Notes under the pieces: generated by a model | Seen by the model: the letters and a program-made list of their open reading frames with translations, nothing else | Database searches by the model: none | Told to the model about the DNA's origin: nothing | Assembly: GCA_017853455.1 (NCBI GenBank) | Contig: JAFMJM010000121.1 | Location: 1-7,176 of the forward strand | Source: Acidimicrobiia bacterium | GTDB taxonomy: Bacteria > Actinomycetota > Acidimicrobiia > IMCC26256 > PALSA-555 | DNA: 7,176 bases | Direction: 5' to 3' | Shown here: positions 1-4,873 of the stretch, piece by piece | Layout of the letters: each line of letters opens with the position of its first letter | Numbering within the stretch: position 1 is the first letter of the stretch | Position numbers and translations under genes: made by a program

Positions 1-1
1 G

Positions 2-427
2 CTCGTCGCCACCGTCGCCGACCGGGTGCGCCGGTCGGTGGCCGCCTCGATCGGGAGCGTCGGCCTGGCGGTGGGGATCGTGGCGCTCGGCGTGGCGCCG
101 CACTACGGCATGGGCGTGGCGGCGATGTTCGTGATGGGCACGTCGTACCTGTTCGTGGCGACGTCGGTCAACACCGGCGTCCAGGCGAAGGTCTCCGACC
201 AGTATCGCGGCCGGGTGATGTCGATCTACCTGTCGTCGCTGTTGCTCGGCGTGCCGGTGGGTGCGCTGATCCAGGGCAAGCTCGCCGCCGTGTTCGGGCT
301 GCGCGAGGTGATCGTCGGATCGGGTCTGCTGTGGCTGGCGTTCATCGGGTGGCTGTTCGTGCGGTACCAGCGCCTGGCGCCGCTCGACGAGCAGCGGATC
401 ACGACCGAGCCCGCGCCGTCGGTGTGA
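2..427 (+). CDS. MFS exporter, MFS_3/EntS-like, C-terminal part (5' truncated)
   Basis: This is the last 141 residues of a membrane transporter. The frame is open to the left edge, so the true start lies outside the window and the GTG at 26 is probably internal. The fragment has alternating hydrophobic stretches that fit about four membrane helices. Between the second and third lies a cytoplasmic loop with N-T-G-V-Q and then RGRVMSIY (fragment residues 69-76), followed by a G-x-P-x-G helix. That arrangement (NT..Q....RGRVMS) is typical of the MFS_3 group, which includes the enterobactin exporter EntS and many drug or siderophore efflux proteins. After the last helix there is a short polar tail ending TTEPAPSV. 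The stop TGA overlaps the GTG start of the next gene by four bases, so the two are probably co-transcribed and translationally coupled. Family-level export function is likely; the substrate is unknown. Confidence 0.85.
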   Translation, partial: LVATVADRVRRSVAASIGSVGLAVGIVALGVAPHYGMGVAAMFVMGTSYLFVATSVNTGVQAKVSDQYRGRVMSIYLSSLLLGVPVGALIQGKLAAVFGLREVIVGSGLLWLAFIGWLFVRYQRLAPLDEQRITTEPAPSV

Positions 428-1230
428 TCGTCGACGCGCACGTCCACGTCGTCGCCGCCGACCGCGACCGCTACCCGTTGCGCCCGGGCACGGCGACCAA
501 CCCGTGGTACGAGACCCACCCCTGTGACGCCGACGACCTGGTGGGGCTCCTGGCCGGCGCCGGGGTCGACCGCGCGGTGCTGGTCCAGGCGGTGGGGGCG
601 TACTCCTTCGACAACACCTACGTGCTCGACGCCACCGCGGCGAGGGCCGGGACCTTCGCCTCGGTGGTGTGCACCGACCGCGCGGCGGCCGATCCGGTGG
701 GCGCGGTGGGCGACCTCGTGCGCGGGCGCGGCGCGGGTGGGTACCGCTGGTTCACGGTGGGTGACGACCCCCGCCTGGCCGAGCCCGCCGGACTGTGGAC
801 CGCACTGGCCGCGCTCCGGGTCCCGGTGCTGGTCGTGTGCTTTCCCGACCGACTCGACGAGCTCGTCGAACTGGTGCCTCGACTCCCGGCGGTGCCGCTG
901 GTGCTCGACCACTGCGGGTTCGCGACCTTCGAGCGGGGGATCCCCGACGCCCTCGCGGCCCTGGCCGCCATCCCGACCGTGCACCTGAAGGTCACGACCG
1001 AGGTCCTGCGTGCGGCCGCCGACGCCGACGAGCCGGCCGAGGTGGTCGCCGACCTGATGGCGCGCTCGGGTGGACGCTGCCTGTGGGGCTCCGACTGGTC
1101 GCAGACCCACGACGTGCCCTACGGGGAACTCGTGGAGGAGGGACGACGGGCCGCCGCCGGGCTCACCGCCGCCGACCGGGATGCGTTCCTCGGTGGCACC
1201 GCACTGACGCTCTGGCCCCGGCTCGCCTGA
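424..1230 (+). CDS. Amidohydrolase_2 family (COG3618-like) TIM-barrel metal-dependent hydrolase
   Basis: A 268-residue cytoplasmic hydrolase, normal length for the single-domain Amidohydrolase_2 family that includes 2-pyrone-4,6-dicarboxylate lactonase and L-fuconolactonase-type enzymes. The start is GTG at 424, which places the metal-binding motif DAHVHV at residues 4-9 (His6 and His8), exactly where the family has it. Longer readings would add an unlikely leader copied from the transporter frame. Other family marks are LDHCG (His163), the HLKV strand (Lys189) and WGSDWSQTH (residues 221-229), whose Asp224 matches the catalytic aspartate of the GSDW signature. The start overlaps the transporter stop (GTGA) and no good Shine-Dalgarno is visible, so translation is probably coupled. 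The family mostly opens lactones or hydrolyses related cyclic substrates; which one here cannot be told. It could equally be a decarboxylase-like member of the same superfamily. Confidence 0.85.
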   Translation: MIVDAHVHVVAADRDRYPLRPGTATNPWYETHPCDADDLVGLLAGAGVDRAVLVQAVGAYSFDNTYVLDATAARAGTFASVVCTDRAAADPVGAVGDLVRGRGAGGYRWFTVGDDPRLAEPAGLWTALAALRVPVLVVCFPDRLDELVELVPRLPAVPLVLDHCGFATFERGIPDALAALAAIPTVHLKVTTEVLRAAADADEPAEVVADLMARSGGRCLWGSDWSQTHDVPYGELVEEGRRAAAGLTAADRDAFLGGTALTLWPRLA

Positions 1231-1248
1231 CCCCGACCCCGCCCACCC

Positions 1249-1300
1249 CGTTGTTTGGGTGATTGTGGGGGCCAGAGGCCCCACAATCACCCAAACAACG
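1249..1300. terminator. Long bidirectional hairpin between convergent genes
   Basis: Bases 1249-1270 are perfectly reverse-complementary to 1279-1300, a 22-bp stem. The eight-base loop (GCCAGAGG) can add a further CC/GG pair. It lies 18 bases after the amidohydrolase stop and 9 bases before the SDR1 stop, so it serves both converging transcripts. An outer GACCCCG/CGGGGTC pair (1235-1241 with 1305-1311) could lengthen it past an internal gap. No T-run follows the stem on either strand. The 5' arm is T-rich and the 3' arm A-rich, the reverse of a classical hairpin plus U-tract terminator, so this would be a U-less (I-shaped) terminator or a 3'-end protecting structure. Confidence 0.75.
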
Positions 1301-1309
1301 ATCTCGGGG

Positions 1310-2101
1310 TCAGGAGCGGTGGTACCAGCGGGCCAGGAGGTCGATCGAGGCGTCGAGGTCGTCGTGCCGGGCGTCGACCAGGGCCTGCGCCGAGTGCGGC
1401 AGGTACGACTCGAGGTCGCCGGCCTCGACCTGGGCGAGGATGGCACGGGCGGCCACGGGCGCCGGCAGCACCTCGTGGCTGGGGGCGGTGGCCACCAGCG
1501 CGTCGGGGCCGTCGGCGTCGGTCTCGGCGTCGACGAGGGCCGGGTAGACGAGGTTCACTCGGACGCCGGTGCCGCGCAACTCGCCGGCCAGGGCCTCGAA
1601 CCAGGCGCTGAGGGCGGCCTTCGACGCGGCGTAGGCGGTCTCCCCGGGCGGCGAGATCTTGGCCGCCATCGACGACACCGCGACGACCGCTCCGGTGCCG
1701 CGGGCCAGCATCGACGGGAGCAGCGCCCGCGTGAGCCGGACCGGTGAGAGGTAGTTGCACCGCATCAGGTACTCGAGGTCCGCCGACGGCGTCTCGAGCG
1801 CCCCGGCGTGGTAGTTCGACCGGGCGGCGTTGTTGATCAGCACGTCGACGCGACCGAGGCCGGCGACGACCTCGGCCGCGAAGCCGACCAGCCGGTCGAG
1901 GTCGGCCAGGTCGACCGTCCAGGCCTGGCACCCGGGGGAGTGCTCCCGGCAGTCGGCCAGCACGGCCTCGAGCCGGTCGGTCCGGCGGGCGCAGAGACCC
2001 ACCACCGCGCCCGCCCGGGCGAGCTCGCGCGCGAGGGCCGCACCGATCCCCGACGAGGCGCCGGTGACCAGGACCCGCCGGCCGGCCCAGGCGGACGCCA
2101 C
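1310..2101 (-). CDS. Short-chain dehydrogenase/reductase (SDR1), classical type
   Basis: A 263-residue NAD(P)-dependent oxidoreductase of the classical SDR family (usual length about 250). The Rossmann cofactor motif TGASSGIG is at residues 13-20 and INNA at 89-92. The catalytic tetrad is Asn116, Ser144, Tyr157 and Lys161 (YAASK). Two arginines after the second strand (Arg39-Arg40) favour NADP(H). The start is GTG at 2101, two bases after the TGA of the upstream zinc dehydrogenase. There is no strong ribosome site, so coupling is likely. Reading further upstream would only add residues from another frame of that gene. It closely resembles SDR2 on the other arm of the module, including a shared C-x2-HS-x-G patch after the second helix and the NY-S-PVRLT-ALLP segment. 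The C-terminal 70 residues differ more and probably shape the substrate pocket. The reaction is alcohol/ketone interconversion; the substrate is unknown. Confidence 0.9.
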   Translation of the reverse strand: MASAWAGRRVLVTGASSGIGAALARELARAGAVVGLCARRTDRLEAVLADCREHSPGCQAWTVDLADLDRLVGFAAEVVAGLGRVDVLINNAARSNYHAGALETPSADLEYLMRCNYLSPVRLTRALLPSMLARGTGAVVAVSSMAAKISPPGETAYAASKAALSAWFEALAGELRGTGVRVNLVYPALVDAETDADGPDALVATAPSHEVLPAPVAARAILAQVEAGDLESYLPHSAQALVDARHDDLDASIDLLARWYHRS

Positions 2102-2103
2102 CC

Positions 2104-3333
2104 TCAGGACCGCTGGTCGAAGGCGACCTTCACCGCGCCGCTGTCGGCCTGGGTGGCCAGGGCGGCGAAGGCGGTGCGCCACTCGTCGAGGGCGAAGGTG
2201 TGGGTCAGCATCGGCGTGAGGTCGATGCGGCCCGACGCCACGAGGTCGAGGTAGTGCTGGATGCCGTGCTTGCGCACGCCCTCGACGTCCTCCATGCCGA
2301 AGGCGTTGGAGCCGACCCAGACGATCTCCTTGAAGTAGAGCGGCGTCCACTCCCAGGAGAACTCGCCGTGCACGCCGGCCTTGACGAGCGTGCCGCGCGC
2401 CTTGAGCACCCGGACGCTCACCTCCTGGCTGTCCTGCTTGGCGATCGTGTCGTAGACCACGTCGATGCCGCCGGGGAACGCCATCGGCAACGCGCGGTCA
2501 CCGTGCAGCACGCCGCCGGACCACTCGGCGATCTCCTCGATCAGCTCCTTGAGGGGCTCGTGGCGGAACACCCGGTGGGCGCCGAGGGTGGTGGCGAGCG
2601 CCGCCTGCGACTCGAAGCGGGCCACGACGCCGACCTCGACGTCGGGGTACAGCGCCCGCAGGATCGCGACCGCGCACGACCCGAGCGCCCCGGCGCCGTA
2701 GACGAGCACCTTGCTGCCCGGCTCGGGGGCGTGGCGGGTCACCGAGTGCAACGACACGGCGAACGGGTCGGCGAAGACCGCGATCTCGTCGGGGACCGAG
2801 TCGGGCACCGGGAAGACCATCGAGTCGTGGGCGAGCATCTCGGTGGCGAAGCCGCCGGGGAGGTCGGTGGAGGTGCCGATGTGGATGCCGGGGGCGAGGG
2901 GGCCGGTGCGGAAGTTCCAGCACAGGGTGAGGTCGCCGTCGGCGCACGCCGGGCAGACGGGGTCGATGCCGCGGGGCGCGCAGCTCAGCCAGGGGTTGAG
3001 CACGACCCGGTCGCCGACCGCCACGCCGGTGGCCTCCGGGCCGACCTCGATCACGTCGGCGACGACCTCGTGGCCGAGCACCTGGGGGAACGACGAGAAG
3101 TCGATCATCGGGTTGTCGGGGTTGGACGTGCCCCAGTCCATGAACACCTGCTTGGCGTCGGAGCCGCAGATGCCCGTGAGGCGGGGCGCCAGGCGCACCC
3201 AGTCGGGGCGGGGGAGCGGCAGGTCGTCGCGCTCGACGAGCTGCATCGGGGTGACGTCGAGGGCGTCGAGGAGGGGATTGCCGGTGACGGTCCCGGTGGG
3301 CTCGGGCGGCAGGCCGTAGACGAGGGCGCGCAT
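2104..3333 (-). CDS. Zinc-dependent medium-chain alcohol/polyol-type dehydrogenase
   Basis: A 409-residue protein of the MDR (GroES-like plus Rossmann) superfamily, longer than the usual 340-380. The catalytic-zinc residues are in GICGSD (Cys56) and LGHE (His88, Glu89), with Asp189 in ADPFAV where many relatives have Glu. A structural-zinc lobe is present as Cys118, Cys127, Cys130 and Cys138. The loop between the first two cysteines is eight residues instead of the common two. The cofactor-binding turn GAGALG is at 213-218. The ATG at 3333 is chosen because MRALVYG is a typical first strand of the fold and AGGAG lies just upstream (3338-3342, minus strand). The frame stays open further upstream only because of GC bias. 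It is the first gene of the leftward operon, with SDR1 following after two bases. Expected reaction: NAD(P)-linked oxidation of an alcohol, polyol or amino alcohol. Extra length before the GHE motif and around residues 240-280 hints at a distinct subfamily. Confidence 0.92.
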   Translation of the reverse strand: MRALVYGLPPEPTGTVTGNPLLDALDVTPMQLVERDDLPLPRPDWVRLAPRLTGICGSDAKQVFMDWGTSNPDNPMIDFSSFPQVLGHEVVADVIEVGPEATGVAVGDRVVLNPWLSCAPRGIDPVCPACADGDLTLCWNFRTGPLAPGIHIGTSTDLPGGFATEMLAHDSMVFPVPDSVPDEIAVFADPFAVSLHSVTRHAPEPGSKVLVYGAGALGSCAVAILRALYPDVEVGVVARFESQAALATTLGAHRVFRHEPLKELIEEIAEWSGGVLHGDRALPMAFPGGIDVVYDTIAKQDSQEVSVRVLKARGTLVKAGVHGEFSWEWTPLYFKEIVWVGSNAFGMEDVEGVRKHGIQHYLDLVASGRIDLTPMLTHTFALDEWRTAFAALATQADSGAVKVAFDQRS

Positions 3334-3337
3334 GGTG

Positions 3338-3342
3338 CTCCT
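3338..3342 (-). promoter_or_regulatory. Ribosome binding site of the zinc dehydrogenase
   Basis: On the minus strand the bases read AGGAG, four bases before the ATG at 3333. This decides the start of the dehydrogenase among several in-frame possibilities further upstream. Confidence 0.6.
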
Positions 3343-3357
3343 GGTGGATCGGGACCC

Positions 3358-3380
3358 GGGCCGGGTGGCGGGCCGGGTGG
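3358..3380. repeat. Short tandem direct repeat in the dehydrogenase leader
   Basis: The 11-mer GGGCCGGGTGG occurs twice, at 3358-3368 and 3370-3380, a 12-base period. A further TGGTGG tail follows. It sits in the presumed 5' leader of the leftward operon. It may be only low-complexity GC sequence, but no coding frame explains it. Confidence 0.4.
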
Positions 3381-3415
3381 TGGCTCCGGCGCACACATTG
3401 CCCCGGTTGAACGAT

Positions 3416-3432
3416 CGTATGCTAGACATACG
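3416..3432. promoter_or_regulatory. Candidate TetR-family operator
   Basis: CGTATG (3416-3421) and CATACG (3427-3432) are perfect reverse complements around a five-base spacer, CTAGA. A 17-bp dyad in a short divergent region, overlapping the presumed -10 of the rightward operon, is the usual layout for a TetR-type repressor site. The third base run of that operon encodes such a regulator. Binding by that protein is inferred, not shown. Confidence 0.55.
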
Positions 3433-3455
3433 CACCGTAGGTCCTTCGCCGAGCC

Positions 3456-3460
3456 CGGAG
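3456..3460 (+). promoter_or_regulatory. Ribosome binding site of SDR2
   Basis: CGGAG lies nine bases before the ATG at 3470 and fixes that codon as the start. The site falls inside the right arm of the 15-bp inverted repeat. Confidence 0.55.
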
Positions 3461-3469
3461 CCACCACCC

Positions 3470-4279
3470 ATGTCCGAGTCCGACTCCACCCCGTTCGACC
3501 CCCGGGGTGCCCGGGTCCTGCTGACCGGCGCCTCGTCGGGCATCGGGGCGGCGCTCGCCGAGCGGCTCGCCGCCGAGGGCGCCACGCTCGGCCTGGTGGG
3601 GCGCGACGCCGGTCGCCTGGCCGCCACGCTCGCCGCCTGCGAGGCCCACTCCACCGGTCACCGGTCCTTCGTCTGCGACCTCGCCGACTGGGACGCCCTC
3701 GACGCCCTCGCCGCCGACGTGCTGGCCTGGGGTGGTGTCGACTGCCTGATCAACAACGCCGGCATCCCCAAGCACAAGGACGTCTTCCACCTCGACGCCG
3801 AGACCGTCGACCTCGTGATGCGGGTCAACTACTCGTCGCCGGTGCGCCTCACGCTCGCACTGCTGCCCCACATGGCCGAGCGGGGCTCCGGACGCATCGT
3901 GATGGTGTCGTCGGTGGCCGCCACCCTGTCGTCGCCCGGGGAGGGCGCCTACGACGCCTCCAAGGCGGCGCTGTCGGTGTTCAGCGAGGCGATGGCGATC
4001 GACGTCTGGGACCACGGCATCCGGGTCAACATCGTCTACCCGGGTGTCGTCGACACGCCGCTGTTCCTCGTGCCCGACAACGACCCGCTCTCGCCCGACA
4101 TCGAGAAGATCCCGGTGGCGGAGTTCGTCGACGGGATGATGGCGGGCCTCGCCGAGGACCGGCTCGAGATCTACGTGCCGGCGTTCTTCCACGACATCGC
4201 CAAGGGCAAGGCCCAGAACGTCGGTGGGTTCATCGCCGGTTCGGTCGGCTGGATCCGCCAGCAGCAGGGCCGGGCCTGA
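3470..4279 (+). CDS. Short-chain dehydrogenase/reductase (SDR2), classical type
   Basis: A 269-residue classical SDR, first gene of the rightward operon. TGASSGIG is at residues 19-26 and INNAG at 94-98. The tetrad is Asn120, Ser148, Tyr161 and Lys165 (YDASK). VNIVYPGVVDTPLF carries the usual P-G-x-V-x-T after the sixth strand that closes over the cofactor. Gly44-Arg45 after strand two is compatible with NADP(H). The protein aligns closely with SDR1 over the whole cofactor and catalytic half. Unlike SDR1 it keeps the PG-x-V-x-T motif intact, and it has a long C-terminus (about 205-269) with an aromatic EIYVPAFFHDIAKGKAQ segment and a hydrophobic end (FIAGSVGWI) that might sit on the membrane or at a subunit interface. 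The ATG has a good ribosome site. The stop is followed by one codon and then the regulator start in the same frame. Substrate unknown. Confidence 0.92.
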   Translation: MSESDSTPFDPRGARVLLTGASSGIGAALAERLAAEGATLGLVGRDAGRLAATLAACEAHSTGHRSFVCDLADWDALDALAADVLAWGGVDCLINNAGIPKHKDVFHLDAETVDLVMRVNYSSPVRLTLALLPHMAERGSGRIVMVSSVAATLSSPGEGAYDASKAALSVFSEAMAIDVWDHGIRVNIVYPGVVDTPLFLVPDNDPLSPDIEKIPVAEFVDGMMAGLAEDRLEIYVPAFFHDIAKGKAQNVGGFIAGSVGWIRQQQGRA

Positions 4280-4282
4280 CCC

Positions 4283-4873
4283 GTGGCCCGACGTCTGCCC
4301 CGCGGCCAGGAGACGCGTGAGCGCATCCTGGCCGAGGCCCTGCGGCTGTTCGCCGAGCGCGGCTACGCCCGCGTCGGCGTCGAGGAGATCGCCGAGGCCG
4401 CCGGGGTGACGAAGGGCGCGGTGTACCACTGGTTCACCGACAAGGACGACCTCGGTCGCGAGCTCCAGCACGACCTCTACGCGCGGTTGTCGGCGCGGGC
4501 GCTCGCCGCGATGGATCCGGCGGGCGACGCCGTCGTCAACATGATGCGGGCGTTCGACGCCTACCTCGAGGCGCTGGGCTCGTTCGACGAGGCCCGCTTC
4601 TTCCTGCGCGACGCCTGGGTGATCCCGGCCCTCGACGAGGGTGGGCGGCGCGACCACGACGACGGCACCGAGTTCGTCCGCGGCGCCCTCGCCACCGCCA
4701 TGGCGCGCGGCGAGATCGTCCCCCTCGACCCCGACGCCCTCGCCCGCGTGCTCATGGGCATGTGGGCCGAGGCCACCCTGCACGTGCTGCGCACCGGCGA
4801 CCGGGGCGCGACCGTGGCGGTGGTCGAGCAGTTCTGCACGTCCCTCCGACCCGCACTGGAGCGATCATCATGA
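4283..4873 (+). CDS. TetR/AcrR-family transcriptional regulator
   Basis: A 196-residue one-component regulator of typical TetR length. Residues 10-57 form the N-terminal DNA-binding domain: the first helix carries TRERIL and ALRLFAERGY, and the helix-turn-helix is VEEIAEAAGVTKGAVYHWF (33-51) followed by the usual K-D/E-D-L (54-57). Residues from about 65 to 196 are an all-helical ligand and dimer domain that is not conserved enough to name the ligand. The GTG at 4283 is chosen because it lies directly after the SDR2 stop and gives the normal short basic tail before helix 1. No better start exists. Its gene lies inside the operon it most likely controls, with the candidate operator in the divergent region upstream of SDR2. 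This would give feedback control of both arms. Repression relieved by a pathway metabolite is the common mode and is inferred here. Confidence 0.93.
   Translation: MARRLPRGQETRERILAEALRLFAERGYARVGVEEIAEAAGVTKGAVYHWFTDKDDLGRELQHDLYARLSARALAAMDPAGDAVVNMMRAFDAYLEALGSFDEARFFLRDAWVIPALDEGGRRDHDDGTEFVRGALATAMARGEIVPLDPDALARVLMGMWAEATLHVLRTGDRGATVAVVEQFCTSLRPALERSS
4858..4861 (+). promoter_or_regulatory. Ribosome binding site of the aminotransferase
   Basis: GGAG lies eight bases before the ATG at 4870, inside the end of the regulator gene. It supports that ATG, which overlaps the regulator stop as ATGA, over in-frame alternatives upstream. Confidence 0.55.

Larger units (their letters stand above)
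3334..3469. promoter_or_regulatory. Divergent promoter and control region
   Basis: A 136-bp non-coding gap lies between the divergently oriented zinc dehydrogenase and SDR2 starts. Its middle (about 3395-3440) is clearly more AT-rich than its surroundings and holds the only sequences resembling promoter elements. For the rightward operon TTGCCC at 3398 lies 17 bases from GCTAGA at 3421, a plausible but weak sigma-70-type pair. For the leftward operon only a TACGAT-like -10 is visible, without a matching -35. The GC-rich left part (3345-3390) would be the leader of the leftward transcript. Both operons would therefore be controlled from the same short segment. Confidence 0.6.
3375..3469. repeat. 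15-bp perfect inverted repeat enclosing the operator
   Basis: Bases 3375-3389 (GGGTGGTGGCTCCGG) are the exact reverse complement of 3455-3469. The arms are separated by 65 bases and centred at 3422, within two bases of the centre of the 17-bp operator-like repeat. The right arm contains the Shine-Dalgarno of SDR2 and ends one base before its ATG. A transcript starting left of 3375 would be able to hide that ribosome site in a stem. Confidence 0.6.

Noticed and set aside
1249..1300. Hairpin as a CRISPR repeat, insertion-sequence end or attachment site
   Set aside because: Single copy in the window, no spacers, no transposase or integrase, and no target duplication around it. Its position between two stops favours a terminator.
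226..1446. A 406-codon minus-strand frame opposite the first amidohydrolase
   Set aside because: It crosses the hairpin and two genes, has no domain signature, and lies antisense to an enzyme with intact metal motifs.
3408..3413. TTGAAC as a -35 element for SDR2
   Set aside because: No -10-like hexamer lies 16-18 bases further on; the only AT-rich hexamers are much too close. TTGCCC at 3398 fits the spacing better, though still weakly.
3411..3418. ACGATCGT eight-base palindrome next to the operator
   Set aside because: Too short to separate from chance on its own. It overlaps the left arm of the 17-bp dyad and may at most be part of it.
2200..4320. A 706-codon open frame on the plus strand across the dehydrogenase and control region
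   Set aside because: It is antisense to the well-supported zinc dehydrogenase and then runs out of frame through SDR2. Its composition is His/Arg/Gly/Ala-rich with no family motif, the usual shadow of GC-rich third positions.
3422..4783. A 453-codon minus-strand frame opposite SDR2 and the regulator
   Set aside because: Same reason: biased composition with no motif, running through the divergent control region in the wrong direction.
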